6,494 bases of DNA from Candidatus Yanofskybacteria bacterium RIFCSPHIGHO2_02_FULL_50_12 (GCA_001794525.1 MGJZ01000012.1:4968-11461), one strand, 5' to 3'. Shown: positions 1 to 5,115, counted from the stretch's first letter. The notes: a model not told the origin generated them from the sequence alone. Numbers and translations: made by a program.

Positions 1-3
1 GAT

Positions 4-492
4 TCAGTCTCCTATCGATGATTCTTCGTCGCCGTATCGAAGAAATCCGCCGCGCGAGTGCCGTCTGACAGGCGGAGGCTGTTTCCGAGTAAATTCTCGC
101 TCTTCCTGAAGGCGCTTCCGCACCTTGGCTGATTCGCGTTGGAACTTCGCGAGATCCATGCCGTTGAACGCCACTTCAGCGCGGAGACGCAGGAGCCAGC
201 CAGCACCGGGCCGCAACAGCTCCATTTTCGGCTGGATGTGACCTCCGGATCGGCGGATGACTATTTCCAGTTTTTCGTAAATTCCCAGAGTGCTTGTATT
301 GAACTCATCAGGCACGTCGATAGCGATCGCGGTCAACACAGTTCCCTGCTTGCTTCGATCTTTCCGAACCCGCCGGAATGCCATATCGATGGTCGTCAGC
401 GCGTGAGCCACCGCTTCAAAAAGCCGATGATCATGCCTGAGTCCACGGATCTTGTTCCAGAACTCCCGCTCTTTCAGCACCTGTGAGGCCAT
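4..492 (-). CDS. Hypothetical 162-aa protein with basic C-terminal tail
   Basis: I do not recognise a family. The ATG at 492 is chosen because AGGAGG (502-497) lies 4 bases upstream and a putative promoter (-35 at 555-550, -10 at 533-528) would start transcription near 521. The frame stays open back to a TTG at 555, but that codon lies inside the -35 box. The protein is soluble-looking, with no signal peptide or membrane segment. Residues 1-50 look helical and rich in Arg/Lys. Residues 51-110 look strand-rich (TVLTAIAIDV, IYEKLEIVIR, WLLRLRAEVAF). Residues 113-137 look like a charged helix. The tail is Pro/Arg/Gly-rich (QPPPVRRHSRGG) and ends acidic. The basic tail could bind nucleic acid, but that is only a guess. 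It is transcribed separately from the upstream membrane-protein gene, with a strong terminator between them. Its own terminator would lie beyond the left edge. Base composition is GC-rich (40 of 60 bases at 181-240). Confidence 0.72.
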   Translation of the reverse strand: MASQVLKEREFWNKIRGLRHDHRLFEAVAHALTTIDMAFRRVRKDRSKQGTVLTAIAIDVPDEFNTSTLGIYEKLEIVIRRSGGHIQPKMELLRPGAGWLLRLRAEVAFNGMDLAKFQRESAKVRKRLQEEREFTRKQPPPVRRHSRGGFLRYGDEESSIGD

Positions 493-495
493 CTG

Positions 496-502
496 CCCTC
501 CT
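496..502 (-). promoter_or_regulatory. Strong Shine-Dalgarno that sets the start of the 162-aa gene
   Basis: On the minus strand the sequence reads AAAGGAGGGCAG followed by ATG at 492. The AGGAGG core is 4 bases from the start codon. This favours the ATG at 492 over the TTG that opens the frame at 555. Confidence 0.75.
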
Positions 503-527
503 TTGCATACCAGCCCTGCAATGCGAA

Positions 528-555
528 AGTATACGCCTTCGGGATTTAAAATCAA
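528..555 (-). promoter_or_regulatory. Putative sigma70-type promoter for the 162-aa gene
   Basis: The minus strand has TTGATT (555-550), a 16-base spacer and TATACT (533-528, 5 of 6 to consensus). Predicted transcription start is near 521, giving a leader of about 29 bases that contains the Shine-Dalgarno. The -35 box lies just beyond the T-tract of the upstream gene's terminator. Read by eye only. Confidence 0.5.
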
Positions 556-556
556 A

Positions 557-599
557 TAAAAACGTCCCTCCTCAGTTTGAGCTCAAACTGAGGAGGGAC
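557..599 (-). terminator. Intrinsic terminator with a perfect 36-bp palindrome, for the membrane-protein gene
   Basis: Bases 564-599 are a perfect inverted repeat with no mismatch. Each arm is 18 bases (GTCCCTCCTCAGTTTGAG and its complement), so the RNA would form a stem of about 16 bp closed by a 4-base loop. On the minus strand it is followed by GTTTTTATTTGATTTT, a T-rich tract. It begins 8 bases after the stop of the 179-aa gene. In the plus direction only TTAATT follows and no plus-strand gene leads into it, so it acts on the minus strand. Confidence 0.88.
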
Positions 600-607
600 T
601 TAATTGT

Positions 608-1147
608 TCAGTGACCGAACACCCAACTCCATCCATAGATCACCAGAATGACATGGATGAAGTTAGCGACGGCCAGGTGTTGGAACTCCTTGCGAAGCCC
701 ATAGAAGCCGAGGAAAATTGCACACGGCCCGCGAGTCGGCACCAATGGCACTGGGTTGAGACCCAGAATCCAGACGGCGCCGACACCCCAACGCTCAATG
801 TGCTTTCTTGTTCCATTCGACGGGTTTGTTACTCTACGGCATGCAGCCAGCACTCCGTCCAAAACCCAGTCGATGATGCCATGAAGAACACTGCTGAAGA
901 TTCCCTTGCGGATCGTCAGGCAGCGGCGATCTCGGAAACTCTGAATTTCCGAACGCTGACTCACAACCCAGTGCCAGAACCAGTAGCAATAGACCAGCTC
1001 GGCGGTGGCGAGAATCGAGACGGAAATCGCCAGCTCGGACGATGGTCCCAACCACAGGAGACCCGCGGGGATAAGCGCATCTGTGTTTGCCCATATTGCA
1101 ATGGCATACACGACGACTGGCCAGAACTTTCTGACATCTGCTGCCAT
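608..1147 (-). CDS. Predicted polytopic membrane protein, 179 aa, unknown function
   Basis: The protein is strongly hydrophobic, with candidate membrane segments at about residues 8-33, 38-63, 117-136 and 157-177. A hydrophilic basic stretch (64-118, with RRCLTIRKG and a His/Asp-containing SVLHGIIDWVLDG) separates the second and third. Between the last two segments is a Pro/Gly-rich stretch (NPVPLVPTRGP, 131-141), then FLGFYGLRK. A short PxxPTRGP turn between hydrophobic stretches faintly recalls re-entrant loops of DedA/VTT-type small membrane proteins, but I cannot assign it to that family. The ATG at 1147 is supported by GAGGTG (1158-1153) 5 bases upstream and by an extended -10 promoter at 1203-1195. 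A terminator lies 8 bases after the stop. A longer plus-strand frame covers the same DNA but encodes low-complexity hydrophilic sequence and lacks these signals. The gene is divergent from miaA. Confidence 0.75.
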   Translation of the reverse strand: MAADVRKFWPVVVYAIAIWANTDALIPAGLLWLGPSSELAISVSILATAELVYCYWFWHWVVSQRSEIQSFRDRRCLTIRKGIFSSVLHGIIDWVLDGVLAACRRVTNPSNGTRKHIERWGVGAVWILGLNPVPLVPTRGPCAIFLGFYGLRKEFQHLAVANFIHVILVIYGWSWVFGH

Positions 1148-1194
1148 TGCGACACCTCGGCAAAGAAAGGAACTTGCCTAAACCTGATATCTAT

Positions 1195-1203
1195 ATTATA
1201 GCA
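1195..1203 (-). promoter_or_regulatory. Extended -10 promoter for the membrane-protein gene
   Basis: The minus strand reads TGCTATAAT, a perfect extended -10 (TGn plus TATAAT). No good -35 is visible, which is usual for extended -10 promoters. The start site would be near 1188, giving a leader of about 41 bases that includes the GAGGTG ribosome site. The TGCTATA core is mirrored on the plus strand at 1253-1259. Confidence 0.6.
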
Positions 1204-1259
1204 GCGAGCGAGAGTGCACCATGAGCTTGCTCATGGTGCACTTGAGCGAAACTGCTATA
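1197..1259. repeat. Nested inverted repeats in the divergent miaA/membrane-protein control region
   Basis: The inner repeat spans 1214-1241: arms GTGCACCATGAGC and GCTCATGGTGCAC, 13 bp each, perfect, separated by TT. Outer arms TATAGCAG (1197-1204) and CTGCTATA (1252-1259) are also perfect complements, and the two centres differ by half a base. The outer arms contain the TGCTATA core of the two divergent extended -10 elements. No T-tract follows the inner hairpin on either strand, so a terminator is unlikely. An operator between divergent promoters is the simplest reading. Confidence 0.6.
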
Positions 1260-1270
1260 CATAGTATAAC
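1242..1270 (+). promoter_or_regulatory. Putative promoter(s) of miaA
   Basis: Two overlapping readings exist. One is TTGAGC (1242-1247), a 17-base spacer and TATAAC (1265-1270, 5 of 6), which would start RNA at about 1277. The other is an extended -10, TGCTATACA (1253-1261), which would start RNA at about 1268. Either start excludes the ATG codons at 1221 and 1233 from the transcript and puts the GTG at 1278 at or near the 5' end. Confidence 0.5.
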
Positions 1271-1277
1271 ATATTTA

Positions 1278-2183
1278 GTGAAAAACATCAAGAAACCTAA
1301 GATTATCGCTATCATTGGCCCTACCGCTTCCGGAAAGTCGGATTTGGGTATTAAAATCGCCCAGAAGTTTAATGGTGAGGTTATTTCCGCTGACAGCCGC
1401 CAGGTATACCGCGGTATGGACATCGGTACCGGGAAAGTTTCCAAACAAGAGCAGAAACTCATTCGCCACCACCTCATTGATGTCGCCAATCCGCGGCGGC
1501 GGTTTTCCGTTGATGATTTTACATCGCGCGCGAAGCGCGCGATTGTCGAGATAAGCAAACGCGGCAAATTACCATTCGTTGTCGGCGGCACCGGATTCTA
1601 TGTTGATGCCCTGATATATGATTTAAACATCCCTGAAGTGCCGCCGAACAAGAGTCTGCGTGCGAAACTTCAGAAACAATCCGCGGAACAGCTTTTTGTC
1701 AGCCTTAAAAAACAAGATCCGGCTCGGGCAAAGACAATCGAACGGCACAACAAAGTTCGTCTCATTCGCGCGCTGGAAATCATCGATGCGATAGGTAAGG
1801 TTCCCTCGTTTTCTACCAACTATTCTCAACTCCCTTCTAAGTACGATGTCTTGTGGCTCGGTTTGAACCCAAAAAATCTAGAACGGCGAGTTGCAACTCG
1901 GGTGCAAAAACGATTTCGACATGGCATGGTCGCAGAAGTGAAGAAGCTTATCAAAAATAAAGTCTCCTTGAAACGTATTTCCGAAATCGGACTTACCTAT
2001 CGTATTGTCGCTGATTTTATCCAAGGGACGATCGATAAAAAAGAAATGGGACAACGAGTTATCCGGGCGGAGATTCAATACGCCAAACGCCAGATGACCT
2101 GGTTCAAGCGCAATAAAAAAATCGCCTGGGTCAAAGACCCAGGCGCGGCAGAGCGACTCGTTCATCGTTTTCTCGGACGCTGA
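1278..2183 (+). CDS. miaA: tRNA dimethylallyltransferase MiaA
   Basis: MiaA transfers the dimethylallyl group of DMAPP to N6 of A37 in tRNAs reading UNN codons, in the cytoplasm. Counting from the GTG at 1278 (301 aa, the usual family length), the P-loop GPTASGKS is at 14-21. It is followed by the DSRQVYRGMDIGTGK substrate-binding motif, HHLIDV, the FVVGGTGFYVDAL motif, RHNKVRLIRALEI, and near the C-terminus RQMTWFKR, the tRNA-contacting RQxTWF motif. IGLTYR replaces the common IGYKE, a variant I associate with CPR bacteria. The frame is open to an ATG at 1221, but that codon and the ATG at 1233 lie in a 13-bp hairpin upstream of the putative promoter, and the extra residues do not resemble MiaA. 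No Shine-Dalgarno precedes the GTG, so a leaderless message is likely. The last 22 bases overlap the convergent 64-aa gene, and the 3' end carries that strand's terminator. Confidence 0.96.
   Translation: MKNIKKPKIIAIIGPTASGKSDLGIKIAQKFNGEVISADSRQVYRGMDIGTGKVSKQEQKLIRHHLIDVANPRRRFSVDDFTSRAKRAIVEISKRGKLPFVVGGTGFYVDALIYDLNIPEVPPNKSLRAKLQKQSAEQLFVSLKKQDPARAKTIERHNKVRLIRALEIIDAIGKVPSFSTNYSQLPSKYDVLWLGLNPKNLERRVATRVQKRFRHGMVAEVKKLIKNKVSLKRISEIGLTYRIVADFIQGTIDKKEMGQRVIRAEIQYAKRQMTWFKRNKKIAWVKDPGAAERLVHRFLGR
2115..2145 (-). terminator. Intrinsic terminator for the gatB/64-aa unit, inside the miaA 3' coding end
   Basis: The arms CGCCTGGGTC and GACCCAGGCG (2123-2132 and 2136-2145) form a perfect 10-bp, GC-rich stem with a 3-base loop. 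On the minus strand the stem is followed by A then seven T (2121-2115). It starts 16 bases after the stop of the 64-aa gene. On the plus strand no T-tract follows, so it should not stop miaA transcription. In miaA these bases encode the segment KKIAWVKDPGAA. Confidence 0.85.
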
Positions 2184-2356
2184 ACCTGAGAAAGATCAAT
2201 CTTTGGCGCTCCCATCAGGTCCACCAGTTTGCCGAGCATCAGACGCTCAGCTACTTCATCGACAGTCGTGCCGTAAATTCCCTGCTGACGAAGCTGCTCC
2301 AGCATCTTCCGTACATTTGGATGCGGCTGCTTAATTCGAATATCCCCGTTTGCCAT
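2162..2356 (-). CDS. Small (64-aa) ribbon-helix-helix-like protein downstream of gatB
   Basis: This is a short basic protein. A putative beta strand (DIRIKQ, 5-10) is followed by a helix (NVRKMLEQLRQQ, 14-25), a tight turn GIYG (27-30) and a second helix (VDEVAERLMLGKLVDLM, 33-49), then a basic tail ending RPRKR. This strand-helix-turn-helix order and the GxYGxTxxEVAxxL pattern resemble small ribbon-helix-helix proteins, often DNA-binding regulators or antitoxins. The assignment is by pattern only. No toxin gene is adjacent. The ATG at 2356 is preferred because GGAGG (2366-2362) lies 5 bases upstream; an in-frame GTG at 2362 overlaps that site. It starts 34 bases after the gatB stop with no terminator between, so cotranscription is likely. 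Its last 22 bases overlap miaA tail to tail. Confidence 0.75.
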   Translation of the reverse strand: MANGDIRIKQPHPNVRKMLEQLRQQGIYGTTVDEVAERLMLGKLVDLMGAPKIDLSQVQRPRKR

Positions 2357-2361
2357 CCTCA

Positions 2362-2366
2362 CCTCC
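2362..2366 (-). promoter_or_regulatory. Shine-Dalgarno that sets the start of the 64-aa gene
   Basis: The minus strand reads GGAGG TGAGG ATG, a 5-base spacing to the ATG at 2356. The alternative GTG start (2362-2360) overlaps this GGAGG, which makes it unlikely. Confidence 0.7.
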
Positions 2367-2390
2367 GCGTCATCCTAACAAAATATGTAC

Positions 2391-3863
2391 CTATTTCAAC
2401 TTCTGCTTGATAAGTTCTTCCAGGAGCTGCGGGTTGGCTTTGCCTTTTGATTCGCGCATCGCCATACCGACGAGGAATTTCAGTGAGGCTTCTTTACCGG
2501 CCTTGTAGTCTTCCGCTGCTTTTTGGTTTTTCTCTATTACCGCATCAATGACGCTTTCCAATGCGGCTGCATCCGAGACCTGTCCTAGGTCTTTTTCTTT
2601 GATGATTTGCTCGGGCGATAACCCAGTCTCAAACATTTCCTGCAGCACCGTCTGAGCGGCCGAGGACGAAATCTGCTTATGGAAAACTCTTACCACGAGA
2701 TCGGCGAAGGACTCCGGGGTGATCTTCGTATCTTCAGGTGAAGCACCAAGCAAAGCAAGGTGTTTTTGCAACTCGGTAATGAGATAGTTCGAAGCCAATT
2801 TGTAGAGTCGTTCTTGATGTTCTTTGTCCGGTCGGTCTAAATGACTGAGTTTTTCAAATGAAAGCAGCTCGCTTGCTACGTGTTCAAAGAAATTGCCCAG
2901 CGGCCGATTCATAGTAAACAGTTCAATATCCGCTTCCGGCAAGTTATATTGAGTTTTGAATCGCTCCCGGCGTTGAGCCGGTAATTCCGGCAAGGTGGAT
3001 CGGAGCGCTTCAATCTCTGCATCCTCAAAATGCAGGGGTGGCAAATCCGGCTCAGGGAAATACCGATAATCATGGGCCTCTTCTTTGGAGCGCTGGCTGA
3101 ATGTCGCCCTTTTCACATCATCCCAGCCGCGGGTTTCCTGTTTGATCGTCTCCCCGCTTTCGAGCACATCCTTTTGCCGATTTATTTCATAATCCACCGA
3201 GGCGGCGGCGGCGCTGATGGAATTCAGGTTTTTGATTTCGACTTTTGTACCCCAGGAACCGTCTTCATTCGTCAAAGAAATGTTCACCTCCACGCGCATG
3301 AGACCCTTTTCCATGTCCGCATCCGACACATTTAAATATCGCAGGAGCAGCTGCAGCTCCTGGGCGAATTCGCGAACTTCCTCCCCAGTTTCAAAATCAG
3401 GTTCGGTTACCAGCTCCATGAGAGGCACACCTGCTCGATTGTAATCAACTAACGAGTACTCGCTACCTGAGTCATGCTGAAGCCGGCCAGCATCTTCCTC
3501 CAAGTGAATCCGAGTAATACGAATTTCCTTGCCACCTCTCAAGCGAAGAGTACCGTGTTCACACAGTGGTTTTAGATATTGAGAAATCTGATAGCCTTTC
3601 GGCAGATCGGGGTAGAAGTAGTTCTTGCGTTCAAAAAACGTATCCCGTGCGATTGAGCAGTTCAAGGCTAAGCCGGCCATGATTACTTTATCGAGCGCGG
3701 CTTTATTGATCACTGGCAGGGTACCTGGATGCCCCATACAAATTGGGCAGATGTTAATGTTAGGATGCTTTTCATCTGGATTATTCAAAGAATCGCAAAA
3801 CATCTTTGTCTTGGTGTTCAGCTGCGCATGGATTTCTAGCCCAATGACCGGTTTATATTTCAT
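2391..3863 (-). CDS. gatB: Aspartyl/glutamyl-tRNA(Asn/Gln) amidotransferase subunit B
   Basis: GatB is the tRNA-binding and kinase subunit of the GatCAB complex, which converts Glu-tRNA(Gln) and Asp-tRNA(Asn) to the amidated forms. All 490 residues are present (family usually about 475-500). The N-terminal catalytic domain shows VIGLEIHAQL (6-15), CPICMGHPGTLP (39-50), RKNYFYPDLPKGYQISQY, HLEEDAGR, SLVDYNRAGVPLMELVTEPD and DDYRYFPEPD-like HDYRYFPEPDLPPL. The C-terminal YqeY-like domain ends with FLVGMAMRESKGKANPQLLEELI. Cysteines 23, 39 and 42 remain from the CxC...CxxC cluster of many GatB proteins, with Ser25 in place of the fourth; some functional GatB proteins lack the cluster altogether. 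gatA and gatC are not in the window. The ATG at 3863 fits the conserved N-terminus, but no Shine-Dalgarno precedes it. The 64-aa gene follows after 34 bases. Confidence 0.97.
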   Translation of the reverse strand: MKYKPVIGLEIHAQLNTKTKMFCDSLNNPDEKHPNINICPICMGHPGTLPVINKAALDKVIMAGLALNCSIARDTFFERKNYFYPDLPKGYQISQYLKPLCEHGTLRLRGGKEIRITRIHLEEDAGRLQHDSGSEYSLVDYNRAGVPLMELVTEPDFETGEEVREFAQELQLLLRYLNVSDADMEKGLMRVEVNISLTNEDGSWGTKVEIKNLNSISAAAASVDYEINRQKDVLESGETIKQETRGWDDVKRATFSQRSKEEAHDYRYFPEPDLPPLHFEDAEIEALRSTLPELPAQRRERFKTQYNLPEADIELFTMNRPLGNFFEHVASELLSFEKLSHLDRPDKEHQERLYKLASNYLITELQKHLALLGASPEDTKITPESFADLVVRVFHKQISSSAAQTVLQEMFETGLSPEQIIKEKDLGQVSDAAALESVIDAVIEKNQKAAEDYKAGKEASLKFLVGMAMRESKGKANPQLLEELIKQKLK

Positions 3864-3874
3864 CTAACTCGTTT

Positions 3875-3880
3875 ACTTTA
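3875..3880 (-). promoter_or_regulatory. Weak candidate -10 for gatB
   Basis: The minus strand reads TGATAAAGT, an extended -10-like TGn plus TAAAGT (4 of 6). A T-rich TTTTTC box lies 16 bases upstream, in the T-tract of the preceding terminator. The start would be near 3868, only about 5 bases before the gatB ATG. The terminator at 3898-3919 means gatB needs a promoter in this short gap, but the match itself is poor. Confidence 0.3.
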
Positions 3881-3897
3881 TCATGATTTTTTATAAG

Positions 3898-3919
3898 AAA
3901 AAAGGCCGCTTTCGCGGCC
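3898..3919 (-). terminator. Intrinsic terminator of the dCTP deaminase-like gene
   Basis: GGCCGC (3904-3909) and GCGGCC (3914-3919) form a perfect 6-bp GC stem with a 4-base loop. On the minus strand it is followed by six T (3903-3898), then CTTAT. It begins 10 bases after the stop at 3930. Confidence 0.85.
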
Positions 3920-3929
3920 CCGGCTGCGG

Positions 3930-5033
3930 TCACTCCATTACGAAATGGCTCGACAGCCTTGGTGCTGAATTTTCGGCAGTGTACGAGGAAGTCTCCAGAT
4001 GGTCATAGTGTTTCTCCGGAACCTCGCACATCCGCTCGAAACGGATCTTAGCCGCCGCTTGCTTGCGGCGAAAGATGATGCGTTCAAAGGGCCGTACTTC
4101 AAGGACCAATCGACGACCGTTGCCCTCTCCTCCTCCGTAGCCCCATCCCGGATCGATGAATCCGGCATAGTGGGAACGAAACTCACCGGAGCGGGCATCC
4201 ATGGCAACCATTTCGCAGGCCAAATGGGGCGGCACCCGCACATATTCGGCGGTATATAGGATATAGAACCCTCCCTGCTCCAGTCGAATCCGGTCTCCCT
4301 GACAGCGAAGCGGCCGAAAAAACTGCTCTGGCCGATAATCACGTCGGGACAAGTCGAGGATACTGCTTGAACCAAGACATTCCCAGCCCACAACTTCACT
4401 ATCCAGATCTACAGTGAGAATAATGGACCCGTCGTGATCGGTAACGCGAAGTTCCTTGTAGTTGAATTTCTGTCCGCTCTTTCGGTACAGAAGCCCATCT
4501 CGTTCAAGCGCGATCTGAAGATCAAGCTCGCTGAAACGGGTATCGCCGGTAAACAATCGCAATTGCGCGAGTGGTTGGCCAGGTTTGATGCGGATACTGT
4601 AGGACTTGGGACTGATCATAATCCACAGGTCACCAGCATAGCCCGCAGGGGCCGCCGCATCGTACCGCGCCGAGCCATCCGCCACCACCCGCACGAGTAC
4701 ATCGTTCCGGCCAGTGCTGGAACGCGGGTTGCAATACCCGTATACATCCGGCGGAAGCTTCAGTGATTCCTTGAGCCGTGCGATGTAGTTCACCCCGCGC
4801 TCAAGCACTGAGCCGGAAGGAACGACGATCGCTCCCACCTCAGCTAAGGCGGTAGCAACAGGTTCGCCAGGCTCCAACTGAAAGACATCTTCGATCCGGT
4901 AGATTTCCTCGCTCACGGCAAGGTTGAGCGACGCCGGCATGATGTTCTCAGGAGAAGCCCCAGAAATGAAACTTGCGTCCATCAAATCCCTGATCATGAA
5001 ATCAGGCAATGCGCCACTCTTCTGTTTTGGCAT
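3930..5033 (-). CDS. dcd: Two-domain dCTP deaminase-like protein (dUTPase superfamily)
   Basis: dCTP deaminase converts dCTP to dUTP, the precursor of dUMP for dTMP synthesis. This 367-aa protein is about twice the length of E. coli Dcd and resembles the long 2'-deoxycytidine 5'-triphosphate deaminases known from alphaproteobacteria, with two dUTPase-like barrels in tandem. The first half has CNPRSSTGRNDVLVRVVAD (101-119), GYAGDLWIMISP (131-142) and PGQPLAQLRL (151-160). The second has MDARSGEFRSHYAGFIDPGWG (278-298) and LVLEVRPFE (309-317). By alignment to the short enzymes, Glu312 in the second half matches the catalytic Glu, while the first half has Met139 there. The second half also has a Gly-rich insert (GYGGGEGNG). 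The ATG at 5033 follows AAGGAGAGG (5050-5042) and a good promoter, and a terminator follows the stop. Deaminase activity is inferred; a bifunctional or dUTPase role is possible. Confidence 0.85.
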   Translation of the reverse strand: MPKQKSGALPDFMIRDLMDASFISGASPENIMPASLNLAVSEEIYRIEDVFQLEPGEPVATALAEVGAIVVPSGSVLERGVNYIARLKESLKLPPDVYGYCNPRSSTGRNDVLVRVVADGSARYDAAAPAGYAGDLWIMISPKSYSIRIKPGQPLAQLRLFTGDTRFSELDLQIALERDGLLYRKSGQKFNYKELRVTDHDGSIILTVDLDSEVVGWECLGSSSILDLSRRDYRPEQFFRPLRCQGDRIRLEQGGFYILYTAEYVRVPPHLACEMVAMDARSGEFRSHYAGFIDPGWGYGGGEGNGRRLVLEVRPFERIIFRRKQAAAKIRFERMCEVPEKHYDHLETSSYTAENSAPRLSSHFVME

Positions 5034-5058
5034 GTCAAAGACCTCTCCTTAAGTGCCT

Positions 5059-5086
5059 ATTGTATTTAAAAATCAAAAAATGGCAA
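5059..5086 (-). promoter_or_regulatory. Promoter of the dCTP deaminase-like gene
   Basis: The minus strand has TTGCCA (5086-5081, 5 of 6), a 16-base T-rich spacer and TACAAT (5064-5059, 5 of 6). The start would be near 5052, leaving a leader of about 19 bases that contains the Shine-Dalgarno AAGGAGAGG. The -35 and spacer overlap the T-rich tail of the preceding terminator. Confidence 0.6.
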
Positions 5087-5111
5087 GAAGAAGCCGGCCA
5101 TGTGGCCGGCT
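5071..5111 (-). terminator. Intrinsic terminator of the 157-aa orphan gene
   Basis: AGCCGGCCA (5092-5100) and TGGCCGGCT (5103-5111) are perfect 9-base arms around TG; in RNA this is about an 8-bp stem with a 4-base loop. On the minus strand it is followed by TCTTCTTGCCATTTTTTG, so the main T-run starts some 11 bases after the stem. It begins 4 bases after the stop at 5116. Confidence 0.72.
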
Positions 5112-5115
5112 GCAG

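Noticed and set aside
139..486. Plus-strand open frame of 115 codons opposite the 162-aa gene
   Set aside because: It begins at a TTG without a Shine-Dalgarno and lies fully antisense to a gene that has a promoter and SD. No domain pattern is visible.
611..1201. Plus-strand open frame of 196 codons opposite the membrane-protein gene
   Set aside because: It encodes low-complexity hydrophilic sequence typical of the antisense of a membrane protein, has no ribosome site, and runs through the opposite strand's promoter and SD. The minus-strand gene has all its signals in place.
1214..1241. Inner 28-base palindrome as an intrinsic terminator
   Set aside because: No T-tract follows on either strand, and it lies between divergent genes where neither would need a terminator.
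1221..1277. N-terminal extension of MiaA from ATG 1221 or ATG 1233
   Set aside because: The codons lie in a perfect hairpin and upstream of the likely promoter. The added residues do not match the MiaA N-terminus, which normally begins only a few residues before the P-loop strand.
2191..2206. AAAGAT-CA-ATCTTT inverted repeat downstream of miaA as its terminator
   Set aside because: The stem is short and AT-rich with no following T-tract, and it lies inside the coding part of the 64-aa gene.
2162..2356. Toxin-antitoxin pair centred on the RHH-like small gene
   Set aside because: Its neighbours are gatB and miaA, both ordinary housekeeping genes, and no toxin-like frame is adjacent. Only an orphan antitoxin-like reading remains possible.
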